A DNA stretch of 64,000 nucleotides from Vulcanimicrobiota bacterium. GTDB taxonomy: Bacteria; Vulcanimicrobiota; Vulcanimicrobiia; Vulcanimicrobiales; Vulcanimicrobiaceae. The stretch is from contig PLJL01000004.1 in NCBI GenBank assembly GCA_003140215.1, positions 942,661 to 1,006,660 on the forward strand, read 5' to 3'. A model generated the notes under the pieces. That model made no database searches and was not told the DNA's origin. It was given only the letters and a program-made list of their open reading frames with translations. Both the position numbers and the translations under genes were made by a program. Below, piece after piece: positions 1 to 7,957 of the stretch (position 1 is the stretch's first letter; each line of letters starts with the position of its first letter).

Positions 1-858
1 GCCAGCGGCCGACGCGTCCGCCGCAGGCGCTCGATCGCACGTTCCATTCTTGAAAGCCGCCCGCATTGGGAGCGACCCGCGATCGACCGGCGACCGTCGA
101 GACCATCGGCGGCATCGGCCGCAAAGCGGTCAAGCCACTTCTACACGGGCGGATTATGGCGCGCGGCGTGCGTTTACCAAAAGCGACCGTCCGCTCGGTA
201 CTCGCGCCCAGCTGGGGTGCCATGAACGACAGCCCGCGCGGTGCCTCGAAACCCGACCCCCGAGCGCCCCTACGCACTGCCCGGCGGGTATTCTCCGCAC
301 CAGATTGTCATCTCGGTAGGAAAGAAATAACTATTTAGTCCTGTTACCGCTCAAACGCGCCGACTGTTTTCGCTGTCGGCGAATTTCACAGTGAATCAAA
401 CGATCGGGGGCGAACGCCACCCGACGTCGATCGGCATCGAGTAGCGTTGAGCGAAGCGTGGGCGGTCGCGATTTGCGACTGTTTTTTCGAATCGATGAAT
501 GCTCCGCATTCACACCGACGAAAGGGAACTGACATATCCACGATCTTGTGCAACAGCGCGGCAGCCCGATGGACCGTATGTGCTCGCTGGCCACCACGCG
601 CGGGCCGACCCGGCTGTCAGTAGTGCTGCTCGGTCAGCGTCGCGCGGACAAGGGAGTCAATGAGACGGTGGGCTTCATCGAACATCCTTCACGCGAGCTG
701 TCCTGCGCGCAGACCGGCCTGAGCATACATCGGCGGCTTTGATCTTGCGCGCTCGCCGGTGCGTCACGAAGCTGTCGGAGTCCGTAGTCACTGAGGCGCC
801 GCATGATTCCGGATGCTAGCGAAGAAGTGTAAGATGTGGGATCCATCTGTGGGTTGAT
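1..858. other. Leading region with no supported gene
   Basis: I read both strands and found only short open frames without a recognisable domain, ribosome site or consistent codon bias. The last 30 bases carry a possible -10 (TAAGAT at 830-835) for the toxin gene that follows, but no good -35. I see nothing else that can be supported here. Confidence 0.5.
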
Positions 859-1272
859 GTGAGTACCGGGGCAGGTCGATCAAAGTGGGTGACGGTCTAT
901 TATCGAGATCGTCATGGCAATGAGCCCGTGAACGCGTTCATCGATGGTCTGCCGCCGGATCATCAAGAGTCAATTGATCGTAAGATTGATCGGCTGAATG
1001 AATTAGGACCGATGCTTCCGTCACCGCACAGCAAGAAGGTCGACGGGAAGCTGCGCCGGCTCAAGTGTGACTTTGACGGACTTGCTTACCGTGTTCTTTA
1101 TCACGAGGCGCAGAACGGGTTCATCGTTCTGCTCCACGCTTTCGTTAAGAAAACACAAAAAATACCGCCAGCGGAAATCGAGCAAGCTAAGTCTCGGTGG
1201 AACGACTTCAAGGCGCGAATGGATGCGGCTAAACGTGTTCCGCCCCGTGCCGCTGGCCATGATGCGCCATGA
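859..1272 (+). CDS. RelE/HigB-like toxin of the phage Gp49 family
   Basis: The 137-residue protein matches the RelE-superfamily Gp49/DUF891 toxins, which are ribosome-dependent mRNA interferases in HigBA-type systems. What is visible is the family pattern: an N-terminal Y-x-R-x-x-x-G-x-x-P-V segment, the core L-R-R-L-K followed by YRVLY and a FIVLLHAFVKKT strand, and a helical end with an E-I-x-x-A motif. The start is GTG. The usual partner, an XRE antitoxin, is present but on the opposite strand and tail to tail with a 2-nt gap, so the two cannot be one operon. Toxicity is inferred from family only. Confidence 0.8.
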   Translation: MSTGAGRSKWVTVYYRDRHGNEPVNAFIDGLPPDHQESIDRKIDRLNELGPMLPSPHSKKVDGKLRRLKCDFDGLAYRVLYHEAQNGFIVLLHAFVKKTQKIPPAEIEQAKSRWNDFKARMDAAKRVPPRAAGHDAP

Positions 1273-1274
1273 GA

Positions 1275-1616
1275 CTAGACCGACGCCAGCTCGTGCGCCC
1301 CGGAACTCTCAGACATCGCAAAAGTGATTTCGGCGCCGCACCCTTCTTTGATCCGCTGCAGCGTGTCTGCGTTCGGAACGTGATCACCGCTCTCGAGCCG
1401 GCTGATCGCCGAGTCTTTCATTCCCAAGCGCGCTCCGAGTTGCGCCTGAGTAAGTCCGTAGCGCTGCCGGTACCCAATCAGGAACCGAGCGATCGTCTCC
1501 GCCATTTCGTGACGCAGGTGGGCACGCTGATAGTCAGGATGTCGAGCTCGCCGGCGGTCGGCGGCAACGGCGTGCGTGGATCCCAAGGGTGAGAGGTCCG
1601 CATCGCGGTTACTCAT
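1275..1616 (-). CDS. XRE-family helix-turn-helix protein, probable antitoxin
   Basis: This 113-residue protein has one XRE/HigA-type helix-turn-helix (about residues 50-95, with GLTQAQLGARLGMKDSAISR and LESG). About 35 weakly conserved residues precede it, so the true start could be further in. The C-terminus (CGAEITFAM) resembles HigA antitoxins that pair with Gp49-like toxins. A strong promoter with a perfect palindrome lies immediately upstream and its spacing predicts transcription starting at the ATG. It probably represses its own promoter and neutralises the convergent toxin; both roles are inference. Confidence 0.8.
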   Translation of the reverse strand: MSNRDADLSPLGSTHAVAADRRRARHPDYQRAHLRHEMAETIARFLIGYRQRYGLTQAQLGARLGMKDSAISRLESGDHVPNADTLQRIKEGCGAEITFAMSESSGAHELASV

Positions 1617-1622
1617 GGGCTG

Positions 1623-1661
1623 AGCATAACAGAAGTGTGAAGTCAGCGCAAGTTCTTGCGC
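1623..1661 (-). promoter_or_regulatory. Promoter with palindromic operator for the XRE gene
   Basis: On the minus strand TTGCGC (1651-1646) and TATGCT (1628-1623) are 17 nt apart, and 6 nt separate the -10 from the ATG at 1616. A perfect inverted repeat, GCGCAAG-TT-CTTGCGC at 1646-1661, covers the -35, as expected for an autorepressor site. There is no Shine-Dalgarno sequence between the -10 and the start. Confidence 0.65.
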
Positions 1662-1831
1662 GAGTGATCAGCTCCCGGCGGTCAGGCAGGCAAGCGAGCG
1701 CCCTCTGAGGCGGCAATGGCGGCGTCGGCCGATCAGCCCAGCATCGGCCGACCGCTCGGACCTGGTCCGATTCGAGCTGCGGCGCGACCCAAGGTCGCGC
1801 CTTGCCGGCGTGCCCTTGACGGCCCCCCCCC

Positions 1832-1861
1832 AAAAAAAACGGCACCGCCGCCTGCGGGCGG
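1832..1861 (-). terminator. Probable terminator downstream of the 1912-2430 gene
   Basis: On the minus strand a CCGCC/GGCGG stem with a 4-nt loop (1861-1848) is followed, after 8 nt, by eight T residues (1839-1832). A run of nine G residues comes next (C9 on the plus strand at 1823-1831). The gap between stem and T-run is longer than ideal. The A8/C9 homopolymer block is the lowest-complexity stretch in this part of the window. Confidence 0.4.
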
Positions 1862-1911
1862 GTATGGGCGCGCGGCGGCCCACCGCAAGACGGACGTCGC
1901 GCCAGCGAGCG

Positions 1912-2430
1912 TTAGGGCTTCGGCGAGGGTGGCGTCGTGCGGAAGTCGACCTCACGTTCGAAACTTGTACCGTCGTCATACGTTGCACCCTGGACCACCA
2001 TCGCGATCGACTCACGGTCCCGCGAATCGTTCTTCGGCTTCAAACAGCCATCAGTGAACCGCGGCTGGATCACGCCGCCGCGCCCTTCGATCGTAGCACC
2101 CGGCGAGAATGTCCCTTTGCGCTCGAGGACGTCCTTTCCGAGCACCTTGCCGTCTTGGTCCAGATAGTAAAAAGCGATGCGAACCGCGGTTGCCGTCTTC
2201 GGACCGTCGTTCGCGAATGTCGCGCACGCGACCCAGGCGCCGTAGCCGTAGTCGTACGCACCGTTTCCCCACCTCATGCGGACCCCGCCGACCGGCGCGG
2301 TGTCCACGACGATCTTCGGGTTCCTCATGGTTTGCTTGAATGTCGAGAGATCCAGCGTGTCGGCCGCGTACGCCGCGCCGAATAGCGACCCGAAGCAAAG
2401 CCCGACAAGCGGGATGAGCCGTGGTTTCAT
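1912..2430 (-). CDS. Secreted protein of unknown function
   Basis: The start chosen (ATG at 2430) leaves a clean signal peptide (MKPRLIPLVGLCFGSLFGAA, cleavage near AYA-A) and a 172-residue product; the longer open frame upstream lacks protein-like sequence. The mature part is beta-rich with an N-D-G segment, one conserved Cys pair, and a late V-x-x-x-x-Y-D-D-G-T-S-F stretch. That stretch recalls the F/Y-A-D-G-x-x-W motif of the secreted proteins at 9499 and 46947, so it may be a distant member of the same group. I recognise no catalytic residues. A terminator-like hairpin lies downstream. Confidence 0.7.
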   Translation of the reverse strand: MKPRLIPLVGLCFGSLFGAAYAADTLDLSTFKQTMRNPKIVVDTAPVGGVRMRWGNGAYDYGYGAWVACATFANDGPKTATAVRIAFYYLDQDGKVLGKDVLERKGTFSPGATIEGRGGVIQPRFTDGCLKPKNDSRDRESIAMVVQGATYDDGTSFEREVDFRTTPPSPKP

Positions 2431-2612
2431 GCCGCGGTATGGCGCGCCCACCGCGGACTTTCCTGGCGCAGGTCCAGATCGGGGCGCATCGATCCGATTA
2501 TACACGCTTGATCGGGGTCTAAATCAGCGTATGGGTAAGCTGGGCGCGCGGCGTCGAAAATGGGCAGTGTGCCGAAAATCTTCAGCCGTCGGTACTGCTC
2601 TCTCGGAAGGAA

Positions 2613-2746
2613 TTCAATGTGAAATGATGGCCTTATGGTCGATTCAATGTGAAGCCGATTCATTGTTGAGACAGCGCCGTTCTGACCTTCTGACGTTCTA
2701 GCGCTCAAGCGTCCTGGGGCTCCATGGAAGACGAAGCAAGAGCGAA
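2613..2746 (+). repeat. Dispersed repeat, copy A
   Basis: Two TTCAATGTGAA boxes (2613 and 2643, 30 nt apart) are followed by a TCATTGTTGAGAC box and GCGCCGTTCT, then TTCTAGCG, CTGGGG and GAAGCAAG. The same order with 31-nt spacing recurs at 9332-9432. Arrays of short terminal repeats like this are typical of IS21-type element ends, but no transposase is nearby, so origin is inference. Confidence 0.6.
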
Positions 2747-2892
2747 GATCCTGCAGCTCCTAGATGCGCGCGGGATTCGGAAGGGTTGAGCGTCGATTGG
2801 GAAACATCGAAGTTCGCGTGGAGACCGTAGAGACAGAACTCCGATCATTTCGTGAAGAATTTGAACGCCGCAGCGCACCTCTCGAGCGCTAA
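2724..2892 (+). pseudogene. Frameshifted small charged-helix gene
   Basis: Frame 0 from ATG 2724 gives 21 codons rich in Glu, Lys and Leu (MEDEARAKILQLLDARG...) and stops at TGA 2787. The +1 frame continues at once with 35 codons of the same amphipathic, coiled-coil character (VERRLGNIEVRVETVETELR...) to TAA 2890. A single-base change near 2783 would fuse them into one protein of about 56 residues. A strong hairpin follows 9 nt after the stop, as for a genuine small gene. It overlaps the repeat copy and may belong to the same element. Family unknown. Confidence 0.35.
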
Positions 2893-2901
2893 CCGAAGGA
2901 G

Positions 2902-2923
2902 ACTCCCGCCAAACGGCGGGAGT
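2902..2923 (+). terminator. Strong hairpin, terminator-like
   Basis: A perfect 9-bp stem (ACTCCCGCC with GGCGGGAGT) closes an AAAC tetraloop, followed by GTGTTTG. The T-run is weak. It sits directly after the frameshifted small gene. Confidence 0.5.
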
Positions 2924-2982
2924 GTGTTTGAGAAGTTCTCGAAATCCGAGATGTCTACGACCCTCGATCAAGGTTGACGCTG

Positions 2983-3101
2983 CGCGACAAGACCTCGACC
3001 AATAGCTCGCAGTAATGCGAGGGTTCGCAAACCTGGGCGAACCGGCTCACCGATGCGAGCGAGCGGCTAAACGTAACAACCTACCGTCAATACAGGACGG
3101 T
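2983..3101 (+). ncRNA. Cluster of hairpins, possible structured-RNA remnant
   Basis: Three consecutive perfect stems occur in non-coding DNA: CTCGCA/TGCGAG with a GTAA loop (3006-3021), GGTTCGC/GCGAACC (3022-3043) and ACCGTC/GACGGT (3083-3101), with a GGCTC...GAGC pairing between. The first two abut. The TGCGCGACAAGACC stretch that opens the region and the order of stems remind me of the 5' part of a group II intron, but no reverse transcriptase or domain V is present. It could be a truncated intron or another structured RNA. Confidence 0.2.
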
Positions 3102-3254
3102 AACAGTGCCCGTGAAATAAGGCCACAGCGTGAGGCAAGCCCATTCTCGTCGTAGATATCTCATGATGCTCGTGCTGGCGAGCCCGGTATCAGCGAGGAG
3201 CGCGAGAACATGCCGCAGCATACGCGGCGTTTTCGATGTCGGGAGCACTGACGT

Positions 3255-4082
3255 GTGAAGCTCGTGATGACGCTGCTCGTGCGAGATGCGGACGATCTTA
3301 TATCGTCTAATCTCGACTTTCATTTGCGTTCCGGCGTCGATCATTTCATCATCATGAACAATCTCTCGACGGACCGGACGGAATCGTTGCTCGAACTCTA
3401 CCGCCGCCGCGGACTCGTCACATATCTGTACCAGCCGGAGGACACGTTTTCGCAGGATCGCTGGGTGACGCAGATGGCGCGTTCGGCGTACGACGTTGGA
3501 GCCGACTGGGTCATCAACAACGACGCCGACGAGTTCTGGTATGCTGACGGCCTTGATTTGAAGCGCGCGTTGTCCGGCGTGTCTCCGGAGCATCACGCCG
3601 TAGCCGCTGACAGAAAACACTTCGTTCCGCGTGGGCTGACGCGCGGGACATTCTTCGCCGACGAGATGACCGTTCGATACGCCCGTCTGTTGAGCCCGAG
3701 CGGAGAGCCGTGGCCGGGCAAGGTATGCCATCGCGCTCGTCCGGACATCGAAGTGGGGTACGGAAATCACAGCGCGAGCGTGGGCGGCCGCGAACTTCCT
3801 GCGGTCGAAGCCGGCATTGAGATCTTGCATTTCCCGATGCGGTCCTACGAGAAGTTTGAAGGCGTCGTCGTAAACGGGGGAAAGGCCAGCGAGCGCAATC
3901 CCGATCAGCCCGTCAAGCGATGGCAGGAGCTGTATCGGCTCTGGCAGGAGGGCGTGCTGCGCGCGTATTTCGACGCCCAGGCGCCTGACCCGGATGAGGT
4001 GCAGGCAGGATTGCGCGACGGGCGCTACGTTCGCGACGAACGACTCAAAGCAGCACTCGCGGGCCTACGAACCATCGCGTGA
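3255..4082 (+). CDS. Glycosyltransferase family 2-like protein
   Basis: The 275-residue product belongs to the Glyco_tranf_2_4 type of GT-A fold glycosyltransferases. It begins with the nucleotide-binding strand KLVMTLLVRDADD, has HF-x-x-x-x-NNLSTDRT, and carries the metal-binding DADEFW motif at residues 90-95. A C-terminal ILHFP-R-S motif follows. The start is GTG, chosen because the paralogue at 7097-7957 starts at the same residue with ATG. No membrane segment is seen, so it is likely cytoplasmic and peripheral. It opens a plus-strand run with the cyclase-like and UbiA genes, suggesting that it glycosylates a prenyl or terpenoid product; donor and acceptor are unknown. Confidence 0.8.
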   Translation: MKLVMTLLVRDADDLISSNLDFHLRSGVDHFIIMNNLSTDRTESLLELYRRRGLVTYLYQPEDTFSQDRWVTQMARSAYDVGADWVINNDADEFWYADGLDLKRALSGVSPEHHAVAADRKHFVPRGLTRGTFFADEMTVRYARLLSPSGEPWPGKVCHRARPDIEVGYGNHSASVGGRELPAVEAGIEILHFPMRSYEKFEGVVVNGGKASERNPDQPVKRWQELYRLWQEGVLRAYFDAQAPDPDEVQAGLRDGRYVRDERLKAALAGLRTIA

Positions 4083-4134
4083 TCGGCCCGCAAGGACGCC
4101 GGGATAGCCGGCCGTCGGGCGTGAACCAAGGACA

Positions 4135-5118
4135 ATGGAGAGTCGAGTACAGAGCGCGATCGCGAAGGCATCGGCCTTTCTGCGCGAGCGACTGCGGTCC
4201 GGTGCGTATGGCCTCGCATGCGTCGGTAGCGACGGGACGCCGCGATTCTCGGACAATAAAGGACACGTCTTTGTCGCATCGTTCCTCGCCGAGGCGATGA
4301 GCGGGCTGCTGGACGAGATCGACAGGACGATCATCCTCGTCCGGATCCTGTCGGAGGAGAACGGGGGAGTGTGGGGCTTCTCGCCGCCCGGGCCGTACCA
4401 CCGTGACGAGCTCCGCGTCTTTCACGTCGACTCCGACGACACGGCCTACGTTATCCGCACGTTGCGACGGCTCGGCGTGAACCGTCCGCCGGAGTGTCTC
4501 GTCCGATTCTATCGCGAACGCGAGCGGCTGTTCGTTACGTTCGACGGGCCTGGTCCGGCATCGCTGGTGACGGAGGCGTCGCCGCGCAACAACCTCCTCG
4601 CGCACCCCGAAGTAAACGCGAACGTCTACCTCGCGCTGCGAGGCACGCACCTCGAGAAACTGATAGATTACGATGTGCTGCTGCGGGCGCAGGATGAGCG
4701 CGGCTTCTGGCCTTCGTACTTCTACCCGAGCTCTCTGTACGGAACGCTGCTCGTGCTCGACCTCCTGCGCGACGACGCGCGGTTCGCGCCGGCGGTTGCG
4801 CGCGCTCTCTCATTCATCGGCGGCTCGCAGAACGCCGACGGCTCGTGGGGCGCCGACGGTGACCCGTACGAGACGGCGCTGGCCGTCACCGCGACCGCGT
4901 CTCATCCGGCATATGCGGCGGCGACACAACGTGGCGTCGAGCACTTGCTCACCTCGATGACTGCGGACGGATCCTGGACATCGCAGGCCTGCATTTGGGA
5001 GTTTCACGCCGACGAGCGCGACGTGTGGCGCGCGTACGATGTTCACGGTACGTTCGTTTCGGCTCGTTGCAGTTCGGCGCTGCGGCGAGCCGCCGGCCAG
5101 CTCGCGCCGTTCCCATAA
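4135..5118 (+). CDS. Short terpene-cyclase-like (SHC/prenyltransferase repeat) protein with DSDDTA motif
   Basis: This 327-residue protein is an alpha-alpha toroid of the squalene-hopene cyclase/prenyltransferase superfamily, about half the length of a squalene-hopene cyclase. Residues 99-104 read DSDDTA, matching the DxDDTA acid motif of class II terpene cyclases. A QW-type repeat (SQNADGSWGADGDPYETAL, about residues 231-249) and a second DGSW occur later, with NGGVWGFSP near residue 77. AAGGA six bases before the ATG supports the start. It is followed by a UbiA prenyltransferase and flanked by glycosyltransferases. It could protonate and cyclise a prenyl chain, or it could be a non-catalytic toroid; the sequence alone does not decide. 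Confidence 0.7.
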   Translation: MESRVQSAIAKASAFLRERLRSGAYGLACVGSDGTPRFSDNKGHVFVASFLAEAMSGLLDEIDRTIILVRILSEENGGVWGFSPPGPYHRDELRVFHVDSDDTAYVIRTLRRLGVNRPPECLVRFYRERERLFVTFDGPGPASLVTEASPRNNLLAHPEVNANVYLALRGTHLEKLIDYDVLLRAQDERGFWPSYFYPSSLYGTLLVLDLLRDDARFAPAVARALSFIGGSQNADGSWGADGDPYETALAVTATASHPAYAAATQRGVEHLLTSMTADGSWTSQACIWEFHADERDVWRAYDVHGTFVSARCSSALRRAAGQLAPFP

Positions 5119-5247
5119 TCATCGCTCCGAGCACGATGCGACCCCGCGAGTGCTCTCCGGCCTACCTCACCTTGATGACGACCTTGCCTTTCGCACGACC
5201 GCTTTCCAGGTACGCTAGCGCGATTCAAGGAAAGCGATGCGGCCGGT

Positions 5248-6276
5248 ATGATACTCGTTCGACCCAGAGCGTGGTGGTTCAACAAGGTCCCGCTCTCGGT
5301 CACCCTGGTGGTCGTGCTGCTCGACGGACGGCCGTTCTCGGCCCGCGCGTTCGTCGTCCTTGCAATGGTCGTCCTGTCGGTGTGCGCCGTGGGCAACTAT
5401 GGCTACGCTTTGAACGACCTCTTCGACGTCGACGAAGACGCCCGCTTAGGCCGGGCCAATGCCGTGGCCGCCGCGGGTTCAGCGCGAATGTGGGCGATCA
5501 TCGGCGCGTCGGCGCTGTGCGCGGAGATATTTGCCCTAACCGCCGCAGGAGCGTTGGGCGCAATCCTGACGCTGATCGCGCTCTGCCTGCCGCTTGCGTA
5601 CTCCGTGCCGCCGCTCCGCATCAAGGAGCGTCGATGGCTCGGCGTCCTCGCCGACGCACTCGCCGCCCACGTCTACCCCGCGATGCTCGCACTACTCGCG
5701 GTGACTCAGTGGGAGCTTCGCCCCGTCACCCCGGAGCTCGCGGTTTGCGTAGGGGTCTGGTCGACGGCGGCGGGTTTGCGCGGCATCCTATCACACCAGC
5801 TTCACACGGCCGATCAGGACCGCAGAGTGGGCCTGAGGAGCGTCGTTCACGATTTGGGGCACGAGCGCCTCGAGACGCTCATCCTCGCTGCATTGCTTCC
5901 GCTTGAAGTGGCCGCTTTCGGCGGTGTGCTGCTGTCGTGCAACGGAGGCGTCATCCTCTGGCTCTTCGTCTCCGCGTATCTGGCCTACGAGATCGCCAAG
6001 ACCCTCACCGGCCGCCTTGCTGTGACCGCCTTTCGGCCGCAGGGCCAACGCTATCTGCCGTTTCTCGAAGAAAGCTTCTACAAAGCTTGGGGTCCCGTCG
6101 TTCTTGCGTTGGACGCGGCCAGAGCGGACCTCGTCTATTTGCTGCTCATTCCGGCGTACGCGCTGCTCTTTTGGCCTCACCTGCGAGCCGAACGGTCTCG
6201 GTTCCGTTTGTTGATGAGCTCGGCTCCCATCCATCCGGCCAGGGAGTCTTCCGGCCGTTCCAATGGAGAATCCTGA
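5248..6276 (+). CDS. UbiA-family prenyltransferase
   Basis: A 342-residue integral membrane protein with about eight or nine hydrophobic segments. It has the first Asp-rich motif NDLFDVDED (NDxxDxxxD, residues 56-64), the family loop AYSVPPLRIKERRWLG (117-132), and a second acidic site HTADQDRRVG (187-195). These features place it among the Mg-dependent prenyl transferases or UbiA-type terpene synthases of the cytoplasmic membrane. AAGGAAAG lies about 12 bases before the ATG. It follows the cyclase-like gene on the same strand. Its last 131 bases overlap the 3' end of the convergent glycosyltransferase. The hydrophilic tail of about 25 residues coded there may be non-essential. Substrate unknown. 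Confidence 0.85.
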   Translation: MILVRPRAWWFNKVPLSVTLVVVLLDGRPFSARAFVVLAMVVLSVCAVGNYGYALNDLFDVDEDARLGRANAVAAAGSARMWAIIGASALCAEIFALTAAGALGAILTLIALCLPLAYSVPPLRIKERRWLGVLADALAAHVYPAMLALLAVTQWELRPVTPELAVCVGVWSTAAGLRGILSHQLHTADQDRRVGLRSVVHDLGHERLETLILAALLPLEVAAFGGVLLSCNGGVILWLFVSAYLAYEIAKTLTGRLAVTAFRPQGQRYLPFLEESFYKAWGPVVLALDAARADLVYLLLIPAYALLFWPHLRAERSRFRLLMSSAPIHPARESSGRSNGES

Positions 6277-7042
6277 CCTCCGGCAGCGCCGCCCGCAGCC
6301 GCTCGACGAGACCGTCGTCCCACGTAAGAGTCTCCGCCGCCACCGTAGCGTTATCTGCGCACAGGTTCCACGTCGGGGACGGCAGCACGCGGTCCTCGAG
6401 ACCCAACGACTGAATCGCCCAGATCAACGCGCCTTGGTCGTGCCAAGAGATGGCATCGCGCACCGAGCGATCGCGCGCCGCAGCCGCCACGGGAAGAATA
6501 TAGGCCTCCAGGAGCGCATCGTCGCGGCCTCGGCGCCACCCCGACACGCCGCCGTTGATGACGGGAACGTTCGGATCGAATTGACGCTGAATCGGCAAGA
6601 GGCGATAGAGTGACGGCCGGTTGGGAGTCAACTCGGGCGCCTTGTTCTCCGGGGTGAACACGGGCCCGTCGTTGAGCATCGCGAACAGCTCGCCCAGACC
6701 GCGCAAGACGACGACATCGCAGTCAAGCCAGAACAGATTTCTCAGCGGAGCCGCGCGTATAAGAAGCGGGCAGATCCACAGCGGCCAGATGCGCTTGTTG
6801 GGTTTTGCCAACGGGATCGCATCACGGGTTGCCGCGATCAATTCCGCGATCAACGGGTCGTCCGGGAGGTCGAGGACCTGTAAGTTTTCTCGTCGGTCCG
6901 CATCGCGGCGCTGTACCGGGGTGAGGCCTCCGTCATAACATATCACGCAGCAGGGATCGCTGGTCTGGATCGACGCGTGCAACTGGAGCAGGCCCGGATA
7001 ATACTTGCTATCGCAGAGCGTCACGACGCCGCGCTCCATCAT
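6146..7042 (-). CDS. Glycosyltransferase, GT8-like GT-A fold
   Basis: The 298-residue protein has the marks of a GT8-type nucleotide-sugar transferase: an N-terminal GVVTLCDSKYYPGL strand, the metal-binding DxD in FWLDCDVVVLRG (D107 and D109), an NGGVSGWRRG segment, a WHDQGALIWAI motif, and ILHWNGRKTPW near the end, equivalent to the H-x-x-G-x-x-K-P-W donor loop. No signal or membrane segment is visible. It is transcribed towards the UbiA gene and the two coding ends overlap by 131 bases. It probably adds a sugar to the product of the local cluster, which is inference from context. Confidence 0.8.
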   Translation of the reverse strand: MMERGVVTLCDSKYYPGLLQLHASIQTSDPCCVICYDGGLTPVQRRDADRRENLQVLDLPDDPLIAELIAATRDAIPLAKPNKRIWPLWICPLLIRAAPLRNLFWLDCDVVVLRGLGELFAMLNDGPVFTPENKAPELTPNRPSLYRLLPIQRQFDPNVPVINGGVSGWRRGRDDALLEAYILPVAAAARDRSVRDAISWHDQGALIWAIQSLGLEDRVLPSPTWNLCADNATVAAETLTWDDGLVERLRAALPEVRILHWNGRKTPWPDGWEPSSSTNGTETVRLAGEAKRAARTPE

Positions 7043-7096
7043 GACGGGGACTCTGCCTTCACCGGACCACGGTCACGTTGCGGGCGGGGCTCAACA

Positions 7097-7957
7097 TCAC
7101 GCCGACGAGGCGACTGCGAGCGATGACCGATGCGTGCGGGAAGTGAGAGCGCCGATCAAGCGCTCATCTCTGACGAGCACGCCGGCAGCGAGACCGTGAA
7201 CGATCTGTTCGTCGGTCATCAGTTCCCTTTCAAAAGCCTGATCCAATTTGTCTTCCTGATACAATTGATAGAGATGTCGCCACGTTTTTCCAATCGTATG
7301 ATCGAGTTCGGTATTGCGCGCGTAAGCTGCTCCGCCTTTGACGATCTTGTTGAAGAACTGCGCGCGAGACCGAACCGGGAAGTGGAGGATCGTGATCGGA
7401 GCGGGGACGCAAGACGCCAACCGGCCGCCCACAGATACGTAATGATTTCCATGCCCGACGACGACGTCGGTTGCACCGCGATGCGCCGTCTTGCTGGGCA
7501 ACGGCTCCCCGAGCGAATTTACCGAGACTATTCGCCGAACGCCCATGCGTCGCCAGAATGGTTCCCCGTTTTCGAGGCGAGTAACGAAATTCGTCCGCTC
7601 GACCGACGCCGCCACCGCGTCCGGTCCGACGGACGCGAGGGCGTCCTTGATCGACCCCGCGTCCGGGCACCAGAACTCGTCGGCATCGCTGTTGATTACC
7701 CAATCGGCGTCGAGCTCATCGACGGCGCGTCGAGCCATCTGCGTCACCCACCGGCCTTGAGAGTAATCGTCCCGTGGTTGAAACATATACTGCAGGACGC
7801 CGGCGCGCGCGTACTCTTCGGCGATGCTCGCAGAACGGTCTACCGAAAGATTGTCCATGAGGATGATCTCGTCGACGCCTCGAGCAAGATGGAACTCGAG
7901 GTTCTCTCGGAGAATATCCTCCTCGTCCCGTACGAGGAGCGTCATGACCAGTTTCAT
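7097..7957 (-). CDS. Glycosyltransferase family 2-like protein, paralogue of the 3255 gene
   Basis: Begins MKLVMTLLVRDEED and shares with the 3255 gene the phrases RWVTQMAR, DWVIN-DADEFW (DADEFW at 91-96), GHGNH-SVGG and ILHFPVRS, so the two are clear paralogues. The frame is open for a further 169 codons upstream, reaching into an ECF sigma-factor stub; nothing in residues 59-169 of that longer frame looks conserved, so I start at ATG 7957. It is the last member of the glycosyltransferase, cyclase and UbiA cluster and may share a substrate class with its paralogue. Expression may depend on whatever promoter served the truncated sigma gene. Confidence 0.75.
   Translation of the reverse strand: MKLVMTLLVRDEEDILRENLEFHLARGVDEIILMDNLSVDRSASIAEEYARAGVLQYMFQPRDDYSQGRWVTQMARRAVDELDADWVINSDADEFWCPDAGSIKDALASVGPDAVAASVERTNFVTRLENGEPFWRRMGVRRIVSVNSLGEPLPSKTAHRGATDVVVGHGNHYVSVGGRLASCVPAPITILHFPVRSRAQFFNKIVKGGAAYARNTELDHTIGKTWRHLYQLYQEDKLDQAFERELMTDEQIVHGLAAGVLVRDERLIGALTSRTHRSSLAVASSA

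Noticed and set aside
1823..1839. C9/A8 block as a programmed frameshift site
   Set aside because: No coding sequence continues across it on either strand; a terminator tail explains the T-run better.
3022..3043. Possible tRNA T-arm (GGTTCGC...GCGAACC)
   Set aside because: No acceptor stem, D-arm, anticodon arm or TTCRANY loop can be drawn around it.
3087..3830. Long open frame antisense to the first glycosyltransferase
   Set aside because: Its translation is a mirror of GC-rich codon bias, with no motif; the plus strand codes an intact GT2-like protein with a paralogue.
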